Shown here piece after piece: positions 11,700 through 23,043 of a stretch of DNA of 64,000 bases. The notes under the pieces are model-generated. The model saw only the letters and a program-made list of their open reading frames with translations. It was not told where the DNA came from and ran no database searches. Position numbers and translations under genes: made by a program. The DNA is from Thinopyrum elongatum (Eukaryota; Streptophyta; Magnoliopsida; Poales; Poaceae). The stretch covers positions 33,996,755 through 34,060,754 of the forward strand of contig CM022299.1 of assembly GCA_011799875.1 (NCBI GenBank). Direction: 5' to 3'. Every line of letters begins with the position of its first letter. The first letter of the stretch is position 1.

Positions 11700-12555
11700 T
11701 ATCCAGTGCTAGATTTGACCATCAATATGACCAATCAAATATAAGTTATGTGCCATAAAATTTCTGAGAATCATTCCATGGTGAAAAGAAATTTAAAATG
11801 GTACAATATTGATGGCGCACAACTCATATTTTATTAGTCAAACCGGTCATCAAAGTTACCTTGGAATTATGTGCGCCTGAAAAACTAGGAAGGATGGAGT
11901 CATGTTAGCAAGGACAATTTTATTGTGGTTAGGCATCCTAATGGTTAGTATTAAAGAGTATAACTGTTGTCTTGGCCCATTCTTATTTAATTTTTGAGTG
12001 AAGTGCATCCTAAGTCCTCGAACTATTTTGAAGGTGTCATGTAGGTCCTCAAACTATGAAAAATGTCATCTAGGTCCTCAAAAATCCTTGAAGTGTAATA
12101 AGTGTGTATATATGTGACACCTCTGGAATAGTTCAAGGACCTACGTAACACCTTTGAAATAGTTTGAGGACCAAGATGACACACATATTGCACTTTGAGG
12201 ACCTGTATGATGATTTTGATAGTTTGAGGACCTACGTGACACCTCTAAAATAGTTTGAGGACCTATGATGCACTTCACTCTTAATTTTTCTCCAAGCTCT
12301 GCCACAACAAACATGGTCGAACACAAGTACCTAAAATTCTAAACTAGGTAGTAATCATCAATAAAAGACGGATAAAAACCTAAATATTTTTCCAAGTCAC
12401 CATCTAATCCAATATATACAACACCAAATGATTGTACTTTTTTTGTACGTCCTAGATCCTAAACTAGAACTGAAATAGTGAAAGACCATTTATTTTCCAG
12501 ATCAACCAAGTACTACTCCTAGTAGATAATTAAAATGTGAAAACAGTACAAGTAC
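11700..12555 (+). repeat. Promoter-region tandem duplicate, copy A (MITE-containing)
   Basis: AT-rich non-coding DNA that realigns with 12580-13165. Shared blocks in the same order include CAATATGACCAA, CATATTTTATTAG / CGTATTTTATTAG, GTGTGCACCTGA-like, CTTGGCC, CACCATCTAATCCAATATA, CAAATGATTGTAC-like and CAACCAAGTA. Copy A also holds the 285-bp MITE at 11996-12280, absent from copy B. Confidence 0.75.
11996..12280. mobile_element. Mutator-type MITE with 9-bp target duplication
   Basis: A 285-bp inverted-repeat element. Its ends are GAGTGAAGTGCATC and, inverted, GATGCACTTCACTC; the terminal repeats extend about 62 bp with few mismatches. It is flanked by a perfect 9-bp duplication TTAATTTTT (11987-11995, 12281-12289), the length made by Mutator-like transposases. 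It is non-coding, about 1 kb upstream of the P450 start. Confidence 0.9.
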
Positions 12556-12579
12556 ATTAACTAAAGTATATTGAGTTTT

Positions 12580-13165
12580 AACCTTGACAGTCAATATGAC
12601 CAAGCGCCATAAAAATTGTGTCATTCAATCCATGTTCGAAGTAAGTTTCAAATGATATAAATTTGTATTACCATATAACTCGTATTTTATTAGCCAAACG
12701 AATTATCAAAGTTGAACATGAAAATTTGTGTGCACCTGATAAACTAGAACGGGGGAGTAGTACTGTTTGCAAGAACAATTTAAGTATGGTTAGTGATCGT
12801 AATAGCTAATATTAATAGTTTGATTTATGTCTTGGCCGCTCACTTTTTTCTCGACGCTCCGCCAAGGCAAACATGATCAAACACAAGTACTCGTCAAAAA
12901 CAACTATGTAGTAGTCATCAACATGACTCATCAATAAAATGGAGTACCTAAAGTCCTAAACTAATCATCAATCAAACAGCAATATAAGAATGAACAACTT
13001 GATCGATCAAATATTTTTATACAAGTCACCACCTAATCCAATATACACAACACGTAATGATTGTACCTTTTTCCTAAAGTCCTAATTAAACTAAACCTGA
13101 GCTAGTGAAGTGCTTTTACTTTCCAGGCCAACCAAGTAAAATCTGCCAACAGTGCAAGTACATTG
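12580..13165 (+). repeat. Promoter-region tandem duplicate, copy B
   Basis: Second copy of the duplicated AT-rich upstream DNA, proximal to the P450. It is visibly diverged from copy A by many substitutions and small indels, so the duplication is old. It probably contains the proximal promoter of the P450. I see no convincing TATA box in the last 100 bases before the ATG. Confidence 0.7.
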
Positions 13166-13240
13166 CTGAACGATAGATGCCAGATCGTGGAGTTATAACC
13201 AAAGGTCGTAGCCAAAGCTAAACTGAGAGCTTAATTGGAG

Positions 13241-14930
13241 ATGGAATTGGGAGCTTCCTACGGCATGGTAATGAGCAATTTGATGCTTGTGCTAACTGCG
13301 TTCATGGTCTCTGCTACTACTTGCCTCTTGATGATGAGACGCAAGACGAGGCTGCCACCTGGACCAGGCTTGGCTCTCCCGCTGGTGGGCCACCTCCACC
13401 TGCTCCGCGAGAAGCCGCTCCACGCCACGCTGGCCGGCCTCGCCGCGCGCCACGGCCCCGTCCTCTCCCTCCGCCTGGGACGCCGCGCCGCCGTCGTTGT
13501 CACCTCGCTGCGGCTGGCCAAGAAGTGCTTCTCCTCCGAGCTGGACGTCAACTTCGCCAACCGCCCGCGGTTACCCTCCGCGCGGGAGGTCTCGTTTGGC
13601 TACACGGGGCTGTCGGCCGCGAGCTACGGCTCGCACTGGCGCGCCATGCGCCGCATCGCTACCGTGCACCTCCTCTCGGCGCGCCGCGTCGACCTCATGT
13701 CCGACGCCGCCATCGCCGGCGAGACACGCGCCATGGTGCGACGCCTTGCGCGCGCTGCATTCGGTGGCGCTGCCAGGGTCGAGCTGAAGCGGAATCTGTT
13801 CGAGCTCTCGCACGCCGTCCTCATGGAGGCCATCGCGGGAACCAAGGGCAAGCGCGGTGCCAGCTCCGACGCCGACATGTCCGAGGAGGCGCACGAGTTC
13901 AAGAAAGTGGTGGACGAGATCGTGCCGCTGCTCGGCATGGCGAACCTGCACGACCACCTGCCGGCGCCCCTGCGCTGGCTGGACTTGGGCGGCGTACGCC
14001 GGAGGCTCACCGAGCTGGTGAACCGGAGGAACGCGCTGATGCACACTCTGATCGATGCAGAGAGGCAACGGCGGCGGCAGGAGGACCACGCCGCGGACGA
14101 GCTGCTGCCGGAGTCGAAGAGCATGATCGGCGTGATGCTCTCGCTGCAGGAGTCCGATCCGCAGCAGTACACGGACACTTTCATCGCCGCTCTAGTCACC
14201 GTGAGTACTCTACAGTCTCTTCCTCCTACTGCTTCGTCTTGCACGTTCACGACCAAAATGCATATATCCACGCTGCTCTGCTATGCTCTGCTCTGTGAAG
14301 AATCTCTTCGGGGGCGGCACGGTGACGACGTCGGCGACCATGGAATGGGCCATGTCACTGCTGCTCAACCACCCGGACGCCCTGCGGAAGGCGCAAGAGG
14401 AGGTGAGCGCGCGCGTCGGCCACGCCCGGCTCCTCAGCAGGGACGACCTCCCCCACCTCCCTTACCTCCGGTGCATCATCAGCGAGACCCTGCGGCTCTA
14501 CCCCGCCGCGCCGCTGCTATCACCGCACGAGTCCTCCAACGACTGCAACCTCCATGGGTACCATGTCCCGGCGGGCACCATGCTGCTCGCCAACGCCTAC
14601 GCCATCCACCGTGACCCGTCCGTCTGGGACAACCCTGAGGAGTTCAGGCCAGAGAGGTTCGACACTAATGACGCCGGCGGCCAGGGCCAGCAGGGGATGA
14701 TGATGCTGCCATTCGGGATGGGGCGGCGGCGGTGCCCCGGGGAGGGCCTCGCGTTGAGAACCATGGGGCTGGTCCTGGGTACCTTGATCCAGTGCTTCGA
14801 CTGGATCAGGGTGGCCGGAGACGAGGTTGACATGACGCAGGCCTCTGCCAAGATCTTGTATAAAGCTGTTCCTTTGGTAGCTCTCTGCAAACCGCACGAC
14901 AACATGCAGACTATGCTTCACAAGATCTAG
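13241..14930 (+). CDS. Cytochrome P450, CYP81-like
   Basis: Haem-thiolate mono-oxygenase of the plant A-type class, closest by motif wording to CYP81, a family acting on specialised metabolites and herbicides. Exons are 13241-14200 and 14301-14930, with a 100-bp phase-0 intron (GTGAGT...GAAG), giving 529 residues, normal for the family. Visible: an N-terminal membrane anchor (about residues 9-32) followed by PPGP; an I-helix region NLFGGGTVTTS from 321; ETLR at 382-385; FRPERF to 440; and the haem loop FGMGRRRCPGEG with the iron-ligand Cys at 465. The protein is predicted on the ER surface, working with a P450 reductase. Oddity: the usual acidic I-helix residue (A/G-G-x-D/E-T-T/S) is Val328. 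Very GC-rich exon 1, typical of grasses. Otherwise intact; start chosen at the first ATG before the anchor. Confidence 0.93.
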
Positions 14931-15237
14931 CCCATAACATTTTTTGAGTAATTTTGAGTAACTTTCAGTGATATTGTCTTTTTTGTACAGAGCTCCTCGA
15001 ATGTTATTTGACCGCGAAACTTTGCAAGCGTCCATAACATTTATTGATGATCATTCGCACAAAGTTTTAGAATTTTTTGAAATGTTTTGCTATGTTTTCT
15101 TCAGGGGGTGTAGTGTGGTGGGGTGCAGCCACTGCTTTCCCTTCATTCATAAGCTTTACTTTATTTGACTCCATAAAAAGATGATTCTATTCCCTTAGAG
15201 CAAGTAGGTTGAAACCGAATCCTCTAGATATTGTAGA
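14931..15237 (+). other. 3' flank of the P450 gene
   Basis: AT-rich, probably 3' UTR and terminator of the P450. No coding sequence or repeat was recognised. Confidence 0.4.
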
Positions 15238-15465
15238 TATATAAACGCATCTATCAGACATTTGATAAGATCTTAGACAAGTTCAAGAGCAAAGGCCGGT
15301 GTCAAATAAATTCATTCGATGGTGACATTCCTGAATCACTTGGGAGACTTGTTTCACATCATGTGGCAGACATGTCAAGCAATGCCTCCATTGGTGATAT
15401 TCCGCTAGATGACTTAACTCTAATAGCCAGAGCTATCTCGGAACCAACGAACAAAAGGCTTTAGC
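15238..15465 (+). pseudogene. Relic of a leucine-rich-repeat receptor-like protein gene
   Basis: About 225 bp matches the 3' half of exon 2 of the RLP genes downstream. The series is GCATCTAT..GACATTTGATAAGATCTT, then TTCATT(C/T)GATGG.....ATTCCTGAATCACTTGGGAGACTTGTTTCA, then GACATGTCAAGCAATGCC and GGTGATATTCCGC. Compare 40790-40945 and 48410-48560. It has lost frame and both ends. It shows that the RLP family once extended at least 12.5 kb left of the current cluster, or that a fragment was carried here. Confidence 0.85.
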
Positions 15466-16062
15466 GAAGGTGGAAGTAAACAATAATTCGGTAGATTCTA
15501 TAATTTGACCAGTTGGGATTAAAAAGCTAGAAAGAAGTAGCACGAGAAAAAGAAAAGCATGCAGTAGCCCACCATTATGTGATAATTAATTAATTAATTA
15601 TTAGAAGAGTACCTGCGTAGTGACGAGGGTGAAGAGAATCATTTCCAATGGCCTTCGCACCATCTTTCGTGACAACATCTCGGTTCAACACCTGGGCTGG
15701 CCCTGGTTCCACTTATCATGAAAACAACAGCAAGTTGACCCTGTTGGATTACTGCAGGCTATTGGCCCGCCACAGTGTCTCTGCACCGGCGGGCGTTCAG
15801 GTGAACGAAAAACAAAACTATTTGTGTGATGTTCTGTATGTAGATCAAATAAGAAAATATCTAGGGTATGACTGATAGCATCCATATCTCACGGTAGTAG
15901 CAGATAAAATGAGCGAATTACAGCGGCACGCTTATGCACGAAAAACTAGTACATCTAGCAATCTTGGCCAAATAACATCCGTACACTACAGATAAGATTT
16001 CATAAGCCTAATACACGATCAAACTGTAAACACGGGTTTTACATCCACGAGTATAACATACA
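15466..16062. other. Unassigned intergenic DNA
   Basis: Includes a (TTAA)n-like run near 15585-15602 and a 75-codon open frame from 15648 that resembles no protein I recognise. I see no supported gene. Confidence 0.3.
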
Positions 16063-16253
16063 ACAGTAACAACAACAACAACAAACCCTTTAGTCCCAAA
16101 CAAGTTGGGGTAGGCTAGAGATGAAAACCATAAAATCTCGCGACCAAACTCATAGCTCTGGCACATGGATAGCAAGCTTCCACGCGCCCCTGTCCATAGC
16201 TAGTTCTTTGGTGATACTCCAATCCTTCATGTCTCTCTTAACGGACTCCTCCC
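16063..16253 (-). mobile_element. LINE 3' end (ORF2 C-terminus plus GTT tail)
   Basis: On the minus strand the last codons of a grass LINE ORF2 read SVKRDMKDWSITKELA, then AWKLAIHVPEL and stop. A conserved 3' UTR (CCTACCCCAACTTGTTTGGG) and a (GTT)n tail at about 16063-16083 follow. It is 5'-truncated at 16253, where an LTR begins. Confidence 0.85.
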
Positions 16254-17452
16254 TGATAACCCACAAGTATAGGGGATTAGTTGTAGCCTTTCTCGATAAA
16301 TAAGAGTGTCGAACCCAACGAGGAGCTAAAGGTAGAACAAATATTCCCTCAAGTTCTATCGACCACCGATACAACTCTATGCACGCTTAACGTTTGCTTT
16401 ACCTAGAACAAGTATGAAACTAGAAGTATTTTGTAGGTGTTGTAGGATAGGTTTGCAAGATAATAAAGAGCATGTAAATTAAAACTAGGGGCTGTTTAGA
16501 TAAAGAAATAATTACGTTAGTTTAACGAGTGTGGAAAAGTGGTGGTAGGAGTTGCGGAATTGTCCCTAAGCAATTGACTACGTTACTAGACCGATAGCAA
16601 GTTTTATGTGGGAGAGGCCACTGCTAGCATGTCATCCCTTACTTGGAATTCTATGCACTTATGATTGGAACTATTAGCAAGCATCCGCAACTACTAACGT
16701 TCATTAAGGTAAAACCCAACCATAGCATTAAGATATATTGGTCCCCCTTCAATCCCGTATGCATCAATTTCTATGCTAGGCTGAAGCTGCTATCACCCTT
16801 GCCCTCCAATACATAGTCCTATCAACATACAACTAACCCTATGGTGTGATCCATGCGCGCGCTCATATGATGGGTACCAAAGGACAACAACTTAACCACA
16901 AGCAAATTAAACCAATCATAGCAATTCACCAAACACCGATAGGACAATAAAAATCTACTCAGACATCATAGGATGGCAACACATCATTGGATAATAATAT
17001 GAAGCATAAATCACCATGTTCAAGTAGAGGGTACAACGGGTTGCGGGAGAGTGGACCGCTGTAGATAGATGGGGGAAGGTGATGGAGGTGTTGGTGAAGA
17101 TGACGGAGTTGTTGGAGTAGATCGTCGTCACATGATGATTGCCCCGGCGGCGTTCCGGCGCCACTGGGAGAGAGGGGGAGAGAGCCCCCCCTTCTTCTTC
17201 TTCTTCCTTGGCCTCCCCTAGATGGGAGGAGGGTTGCCTCTCTGGTCCTTGGCCTCCATGGCGGCGGAGGGGCGAGAGCCCCTCCGAGAATGGATCTCTC
17301 TATCTGTTTCCTTCTGTTTCTGCGTTCCCAGATTCTGGCCTTTCACCGTTTCTTAAATTCCCGAAGATCCGTAACTCCGATTGGGCTGAAATTTTAACAC
17401 GATTTTTATCCGGATATTAGTTTTCTTGCAGCCGAAGAAGGGCACCAACCGC
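16254..17452. repeat. LTR fragment interrupting the LINE
   Basis: Begins TGATAACCCACAAGTATAGGGGATTAG exactly where the LINE similarity ends, a common Triticeae LTR start. The right end is lost because the next element starts at 17453. It has a GC/GA-rich end (17130-17300) and no coding sequence. The family name is uncertain. Confidence 0.65.
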
Positions 17453-18081
17453 TGTCGGAGCCGGGACACGATATCCCAGAAATTAACCCCTCGTGTCATC
17501 ACCAGCCCAGGATTACTGTTACTGGTGGACACGTCCTTGTTACAGAATTACCAAGCTATTACAAGAATTGGATACAAGACCATAAAGGTCTAATGATACA
17601 ACAGGGATTCCGGTGGTGGATGTCGGAAATGACTCGTGGTACTCCAGCGTCGATGGGGCTCCATTCCCACAGGAACAGCTGACCCGAATAATTCCTATCC
17701 GCGTGGCTGCTATCCTAGGCTCCGCACGGTCGTCGTTGTGGTACTCCTCGTAGAACTCCTGACCTGGCCAAGTAAATAGTCAGGGACAAGCCTGTGAGTA
17801 CGTTTGAATGTACTCGCAAACATCCTGAACAAGAGATATACGAATGCAGCAGACAAAATATATGATCACGTTGAACCAAACTATATGCGTATGCTCATGC
17901 TGGATCATGCTAAAATGCTCATGCTGACACAAATCTAAATCATGACATGACAATAGCAAAATGATACGGAAGTAAATATAGCATGTTAGTCATGATCAAA
18001 CTTGTCAGAAATAGCGCAAATGAATGCCACGGGTAGTCTAGCCAGCCCAAGTGACATTCAGAAAAAATAAAAATTAAAGAA

Positions 18082-18190
18082 ATGACAGTCGGGTGTCAAG
18101 TGATGCCACGGTCGGACTTGAAGAGAAATGCCAGTCGGGTGTCAAGTGATGCCACGGTCGGACTTGAAAAGAAATGCCAATCGGGTGTCC
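18082..18190 (+). repeat. 46-bp short tandem repeat in the LTR
   Basis: A 46-bp unit (containing GTCGGGTGTCAAGTGATGCC and CGGTCGGACTTGAA) occurs twice, plus a partial third unit starting near 18178. The same array is present in the other LTR around 24770-24880, so it is part of the element. Confidence 0.8.
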
Positions 18191-21100
18191 ACAAGAGTAG
18201 TGGCGGGATAAACCGCCTGTTAACTCGAGAGACGCCACGAGAGGTCTTGAAAATAAAGTTGAGTGCCCGAGGTAGTCTAGCCAGCCCCTGAGACACTCAG
18301 GAAATTCAAAATAAGAGAAACGGGTTAGTCCTCAATAATATGCATAACCATAATAATATTTAACATGCATAAAATATTCATGGTAGCATCAGGGTGACAA
18401 CAGTTATCCTGCAAAATAACTCAGGCTCAATTTAATTATTTTCCTCCGAAGACTGACACTAAGACCGACACTTGACCAACCCAGACTGTAGCCCTTAACC
18501 GCGGACACGGCTATTCGAATAGGTTTAAACTCTGCAGAGGGTGTACTCTTTACCCACAAGTAAAGGATTTCTTTAGTCAGTACCGTGACACTGACTAATT
18601 CTCATTACGGTCTTTGGGTTGAAAACACACCTGACCAGCACACACCAGATTAACTTTCCAGATGCTAGGAATCACCCAAAGCATCGTTCAAGAAAAACTT
18701 TAAGACGGAGAGACCAACGTCCTGCATGGGATCACTATTCATACGCGCGGATTACAAGGGGTGCCCCCCTCTCAGTCACAACTGGAAACACCCATGCCCC
18801 CTGACCCGATGACATGATTTAGTCCACAAACATGGAAACCCTCATCGTAGCCCTCTATGTGGTGTGTGCATAGAAAGGGGTTAACAACTTACTAAACCAT
18901 ACCCCACTTGTGGCAGGGACAAGTGGCAGCACGAATCAAGTATGGGGGTTACTGGAACAAGACTCGATCTAGGGTCGACTCAGGAGGTTAAGTTTTCCTG
19001 CAGTGGTTAGCACAATATATTCCTTGGTGATACCCAAAAGCATCACCACCCGGCATGTCCCGACATGCCCTTACTGATCATTCTCGTCACCACGAGAAAT
19101 TTCAGTCTCACTATCACTTTACTCGTGACTGATTCTTTCCTACAGTTTAGTCCGTAACAACACGGGCATACATGACAAGTGAAAGTAACCATACTCACTC
19201 ATACTTTATGCGTTAAAGATGACAGCAAAATAGCCATGGATCATGCATGCAAAAATAGCCATATGCAAATTCTATTAAAGATTATCACAACCATGATTCA
19301 AATATGCTAGCTAGCAACCAAAAAACATTCACCATATCAAATGTTCAAGATGCTTCCCTTGAGCATGCAGGGGTGTTGGTTGCACTCCAAAATTTTGAAA
19401 ACTTTATCTTCCCTCCATTTCCTATTTTCAAAAACATTTAAATTACTACATAGAGCAAGAACAAAAATAAAAAGTTGTCTGAATTTTTTTGAAACAACTA
19501 CTAAAATAAACTAGATGAAATATAAGGTATTACAGAAAAAGAATCAATTTATTTGGAGTTAGTATGAATTACTTATGGAATTCCTAAGTTGTTATAAATA
19601 AAGAAAAGAGACTATTCATTAGATCCAGTGGAGATAAAGCTTAGTAAAAATGTTCACCTTAGCTATATTAATATAGCATGATTTTAGGGATATGTAGAAA
19701 TTTGATTCATCAAGTTTCAGTTTGAAATGGCTGCTGTGGAATTATTTGAAAACTGCTGAATAAAAGAAAAGGAAAGGGAGCAGAGTGGCGCCCTAAGCGC
19801 TATCTAGTCCTGGTGCTCCTGGGCCGAGCCCAACTGCTCAGCCGCGCGAGAGGCGGTGACGTCGTAGGCGTATCCCCGTATTACGCCTTCACTTAATCCA
19901 AGCTGGCCGGCGCTTGGGTCACTGACCGTGGGCCCCACCTGGCCCACTGGTCAGGTTTGACCGGTCCACCCGCGCTGTCTCTCCCGCGGCAGAACAGAGG
20001 CGGAGCTCCGGTGATCACCGTCGGCGAACGGCGGCACCGTTCGGAGAGCTAGGACCACTGCTGTGTTCAAGAGATCGAGGCGGTCCCGTGGGTACAACTC
20101 TTGGTCGTCGGGATGGATGGTACCATCGACGGCGAGCTCCTCGGCGGACGGCGGTGTCGGGTGGAAGGGGCCTTTCGCCTATGGTGCTTCTCTGGTGGAA
20201 TTGAAAGCGGGGATGGATTCGTGGGTGCTTCAGAAACCTATTGGTGGAAGAAAATGAGGAAGGGATGCACTGGAGAGGTGGGAACCATCGAGGAGGTGGT
20301 GGCGGCAGAGGTTGCCGGAGACGAGGGAGACGGCTCGTCCGGTCCAATTGGTGGCTCGGGGAGGTGCTTAGAGGAGTGAGAGGTGGTGTAGTGGTGAGGA
20401 ATGAGCTCAAGGTGGCCCTTTTATAGCGCGGCGAGGAGGTTCGGTGGCTTCCAGAGAACGGCTCCGGTGGCTGTCGCCATAACTGCGCCGAAGTGGTGGT
20501 TGTGGGGGCGGCGCGTCGTGGCGAGCTTTTGAGGGAGGCCACCGTCCAGGGAGTGAGCTGGCTGGCCCGGAGAAGTGCCAGGTAGCGTGGACGGTACCGT
20601 TCCCGAGTGGGTTGCGGCGGCGGCCATTATTGGCAAGCGAGGACGGTGGCGAGGCCGTTGGTGGACGGCGGTGTTCGGTGAGGACGGTGGTCAGCATTCA
20701 AGCTCCTGGTGAGCTGGCAACTTCTGGTTCGAGCCAGGCGGCTCGGCCGGTGGATGACAGTGACGTGCGGAAGACGGTGGCGGCGCTGGCCGGTGGAGGG
20801 CGGCGCCAGGGGAGAAGCTCCAGTGTGGGGGAGGTCGTGGCAGGTGCGGGTGGCCAGTGGAGCGTGCGGGGCAAGCCAGGGAAGGGCAGCAGCGGGGCGG
20901 CAGGGCACGGCAGTGGCTCGGGCGTCGGCACGACTGTTGGTGCGCTCTGGCCACGCTCAGTGCACACACGCAGCGTGTTTGACAAAATGCCAGGATGGTC
21001 TAGATGGTTTCGATGCAAGTGATACTTGACAGTGTTACACACCTGGGTATGGGAGAGCTAGTGGACATGTTGGTTTGGCCAACTAGTCAAGTGCTCAATG

Positions 21101-21578
21101 CAGTTTAGTAAGAGTAATTTTTTTTTTGCCATGCACACAAGGTGCTTGACAGAATGCTAAGGCAATTTAGGAACTTTTGTTGACTATGAAGATTGGCAGA
21201 GTGATGTCTCTTTGGATGGTAGAGATGCTAGTAGAGTTGTTTTGTGAAAAGAGAAAACTTGCTAATGCAAGTTTTACCAGATTTCATTTCTGGACAGAAA
21301 CTACAGAAGAATATTTGGTGGATCTACATGATGCAAATGGAGTTGATCTTCTGTACTTAAGGGTTTGGTTGGAAGGACTATAGGTGGGAAAAATTTCAGA
21401 GTTTTTGGAGCAAGGAAAAATGGGGTTGCAGTTGAAACTCAAAATGGGACAGAATTGAAAGGAGGATGTTTCACTCAAAATTTTCAAAAGACCAAGTTGG
21501 GTTTTTGCATAAAAGTGATTTATAGGCATCACATGACCTCCCACAATTTTTGTGGAATTTTAAAAGAATTATTTTAAA

Positions 21579-22510
21579 GAGAAAAGTATACTTTTCGTCC
21601 CTCAACTCTTCGCTGAGTTTAGTTTTCATCCCTCAACTCTAAAACCAGACATAGTGCACCCCGAACTCTCGAAACCAGTCACTTTTCGTCCCTGCTGCTG
21701 AGTCAACCCGGTTTTGACCATGCGTGAACAGTACATCCGATGAACAGTAAATTCAAAAAAAATAGCAAAAAAAATCAAAAAATTCTGAAATTTTATGGCA
21801 TCGAAGATACTCAGGTACTCCACATGCGTGTAAATTTTCGTCATGTTTGGAAGTTTGAGGAGCTCGCAGCAAAAAAAACAAAAGTAAATCTACTCTGAAG
21901 TGAACAGTAAAATCAAAAAAATAGAAAAAACAATCAAAAAATTCTGAAATTTTTTGGTATCGAAGATGCTCGGGTGTGCAAGATGCGTACATATTTTCGT
22001 GCTAAAATGACTTCCGAGAAGGTCGTGCCAAAAAAAACAAAATAGCGTACGTGTGCGTGCCGTTTTGGGTGGTTTCCAAACCCTCGGATCTTATTTTACC
22101 ATAAAATTTTGCACGCACCTTGCCCACCTGAGCATCCTCGATGCCAAAAAATTTCAGAATTTTTTGATTTTTTTTGCTATTTTTTTGATTTTACTGTTCA
22201 GTTCAGAGTACATTTACTTTTGTTTTATTTGCTGCATGCTCCTCGAACTTCCAAACATGACAAAAATTTGCACGCACGTGTTGCACCTGAGTATCTTCGA
22301 TGCCATAAAATTTTAGATTTTTTTGCTATTTTTTTCGAATTTACTGTTCATCGGATGTACTGTTCACACGGTCAAAACCGGGTTGACTCAGCAGCAAGGA
22401 CGAAAAGTGACCAGTTTCGAGAGTTCGGGGTGCACTCTGTCCGGTTTTAGAGTTGAGGGACGAAAAGTAAACTCAACGAACAGTTGAGGGACGAAAAGTA
22501 TACTTTTCTC
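21579..22510. mobile_element. Palindromic Mutator-type MITE inside the LTR
   Basis: A 932-bp element with near-full-length inverted arms. Its ends read GAGAAAAGTATACTTTTCGTCC and its reverse complement, flanked by a perfect 9-bp duplication TATTTTAAA (21570-21578 and 22511-22519). The arms contain A/T runs and CTGTTCA/TGAACAG motifs. There is no coding sequence. A transcript could fold into a long hairpin. Confidence 0.9.
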
Positions 22511-22815
22511 TATTTTAAATGGTTGTAGTGCAACAGAGACATTTAAATAATTGAAAATGCCTTTTTAAATAATTGTTTTGGAGCTTTTATTATGAAAATA
22601 ATTCTTACTGTTATTAAACTATAATTGAAATGTTTTAAGAGAACTATCAACGCCACAATATTATTTACAAAAATTGCTATATGGAGGGAAGAATTTTGAA
22701 AAACAGAAACAGAAAATGGTTCTGAAATTAATAAAAGACCTAGCAAAAATTCAAAATTTTAATTCTGGCCAAATTTTATTTAGTAAAAACATGATTAAAT
22801 TTTTGGGGTGTTACA

Positions 22816-22835
22816 AACTCTACCCCCCTTAAGAA
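22816..22835 (-). other. Polypurine tract of the LARD-like element
   Basis: The minus strand reads AAGGGGGGTAGAGTTT directly before the LTR start TGTAACACCCC. Confidence 0.75.
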
Positions 22836-23043
22836 AATCTTGTCCTTGAGATTTGTTAAGGGCGGAGGAACTAAATGCCAATCACCACAGACAAGCAATC
22901 ATACACAAGACAATGACACACAAGCACATCATTCAATCAGACTCTACACACTGCTAGAAACATACACATGATCGTCTACGGCATGATGGTGGAATCTATA
23001 GGGCAACAGGGTAACTAGGGACTCGACAATTACTTTGGCGGAC

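Larger units (their letters stand above)
17453..22815 (-). repeat. 3' LTR of the LARD-like element (contains a MITE)
   Basis: 5,363 bp from TGTCGGAGCC to GGGTGTTACA; about 4.4 kb without the MITE at 21579-22510. It aligns with 24165-26787 over its first 2.65 kb. GC-rich pieces around 20000-20990 hold overlapping short frames on both strands; these are LTR sequence, not genes. Confidence 0.85.

Noticed and set aside
13321..14298. Long open frame overlapping the P450 in another frame (325 codons), and long frames on the opposite strand
   Set aside because: Third-position GC bias in the P450 exon keeps other frames open; the products are Arg/Pro/Ala-rich with no domain. The P450 frame has all family motifs.
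15648..15875. A 75-codon plus-strand frame as a small gene
   Set aside because: No recognisable domain or conserved context; chance frame in intergenic DNA cannot be excluded.
18082..18190. Short regularly spaced repeats that might suggest a CRISPR-like array
   Set aside because: The 46-bp units are adjacent without spacers, occur in both LTRs of a plant retrotransposon, and no associated genes exist.
20015..21042. Dense overlapping frames of 60-175 codons on both strands
   Set aside because: They lie in the GC-rich part of the 3' LTR of the long-LTR element; low-complexity Pro/Arg/Ser composition and no conserved protein.
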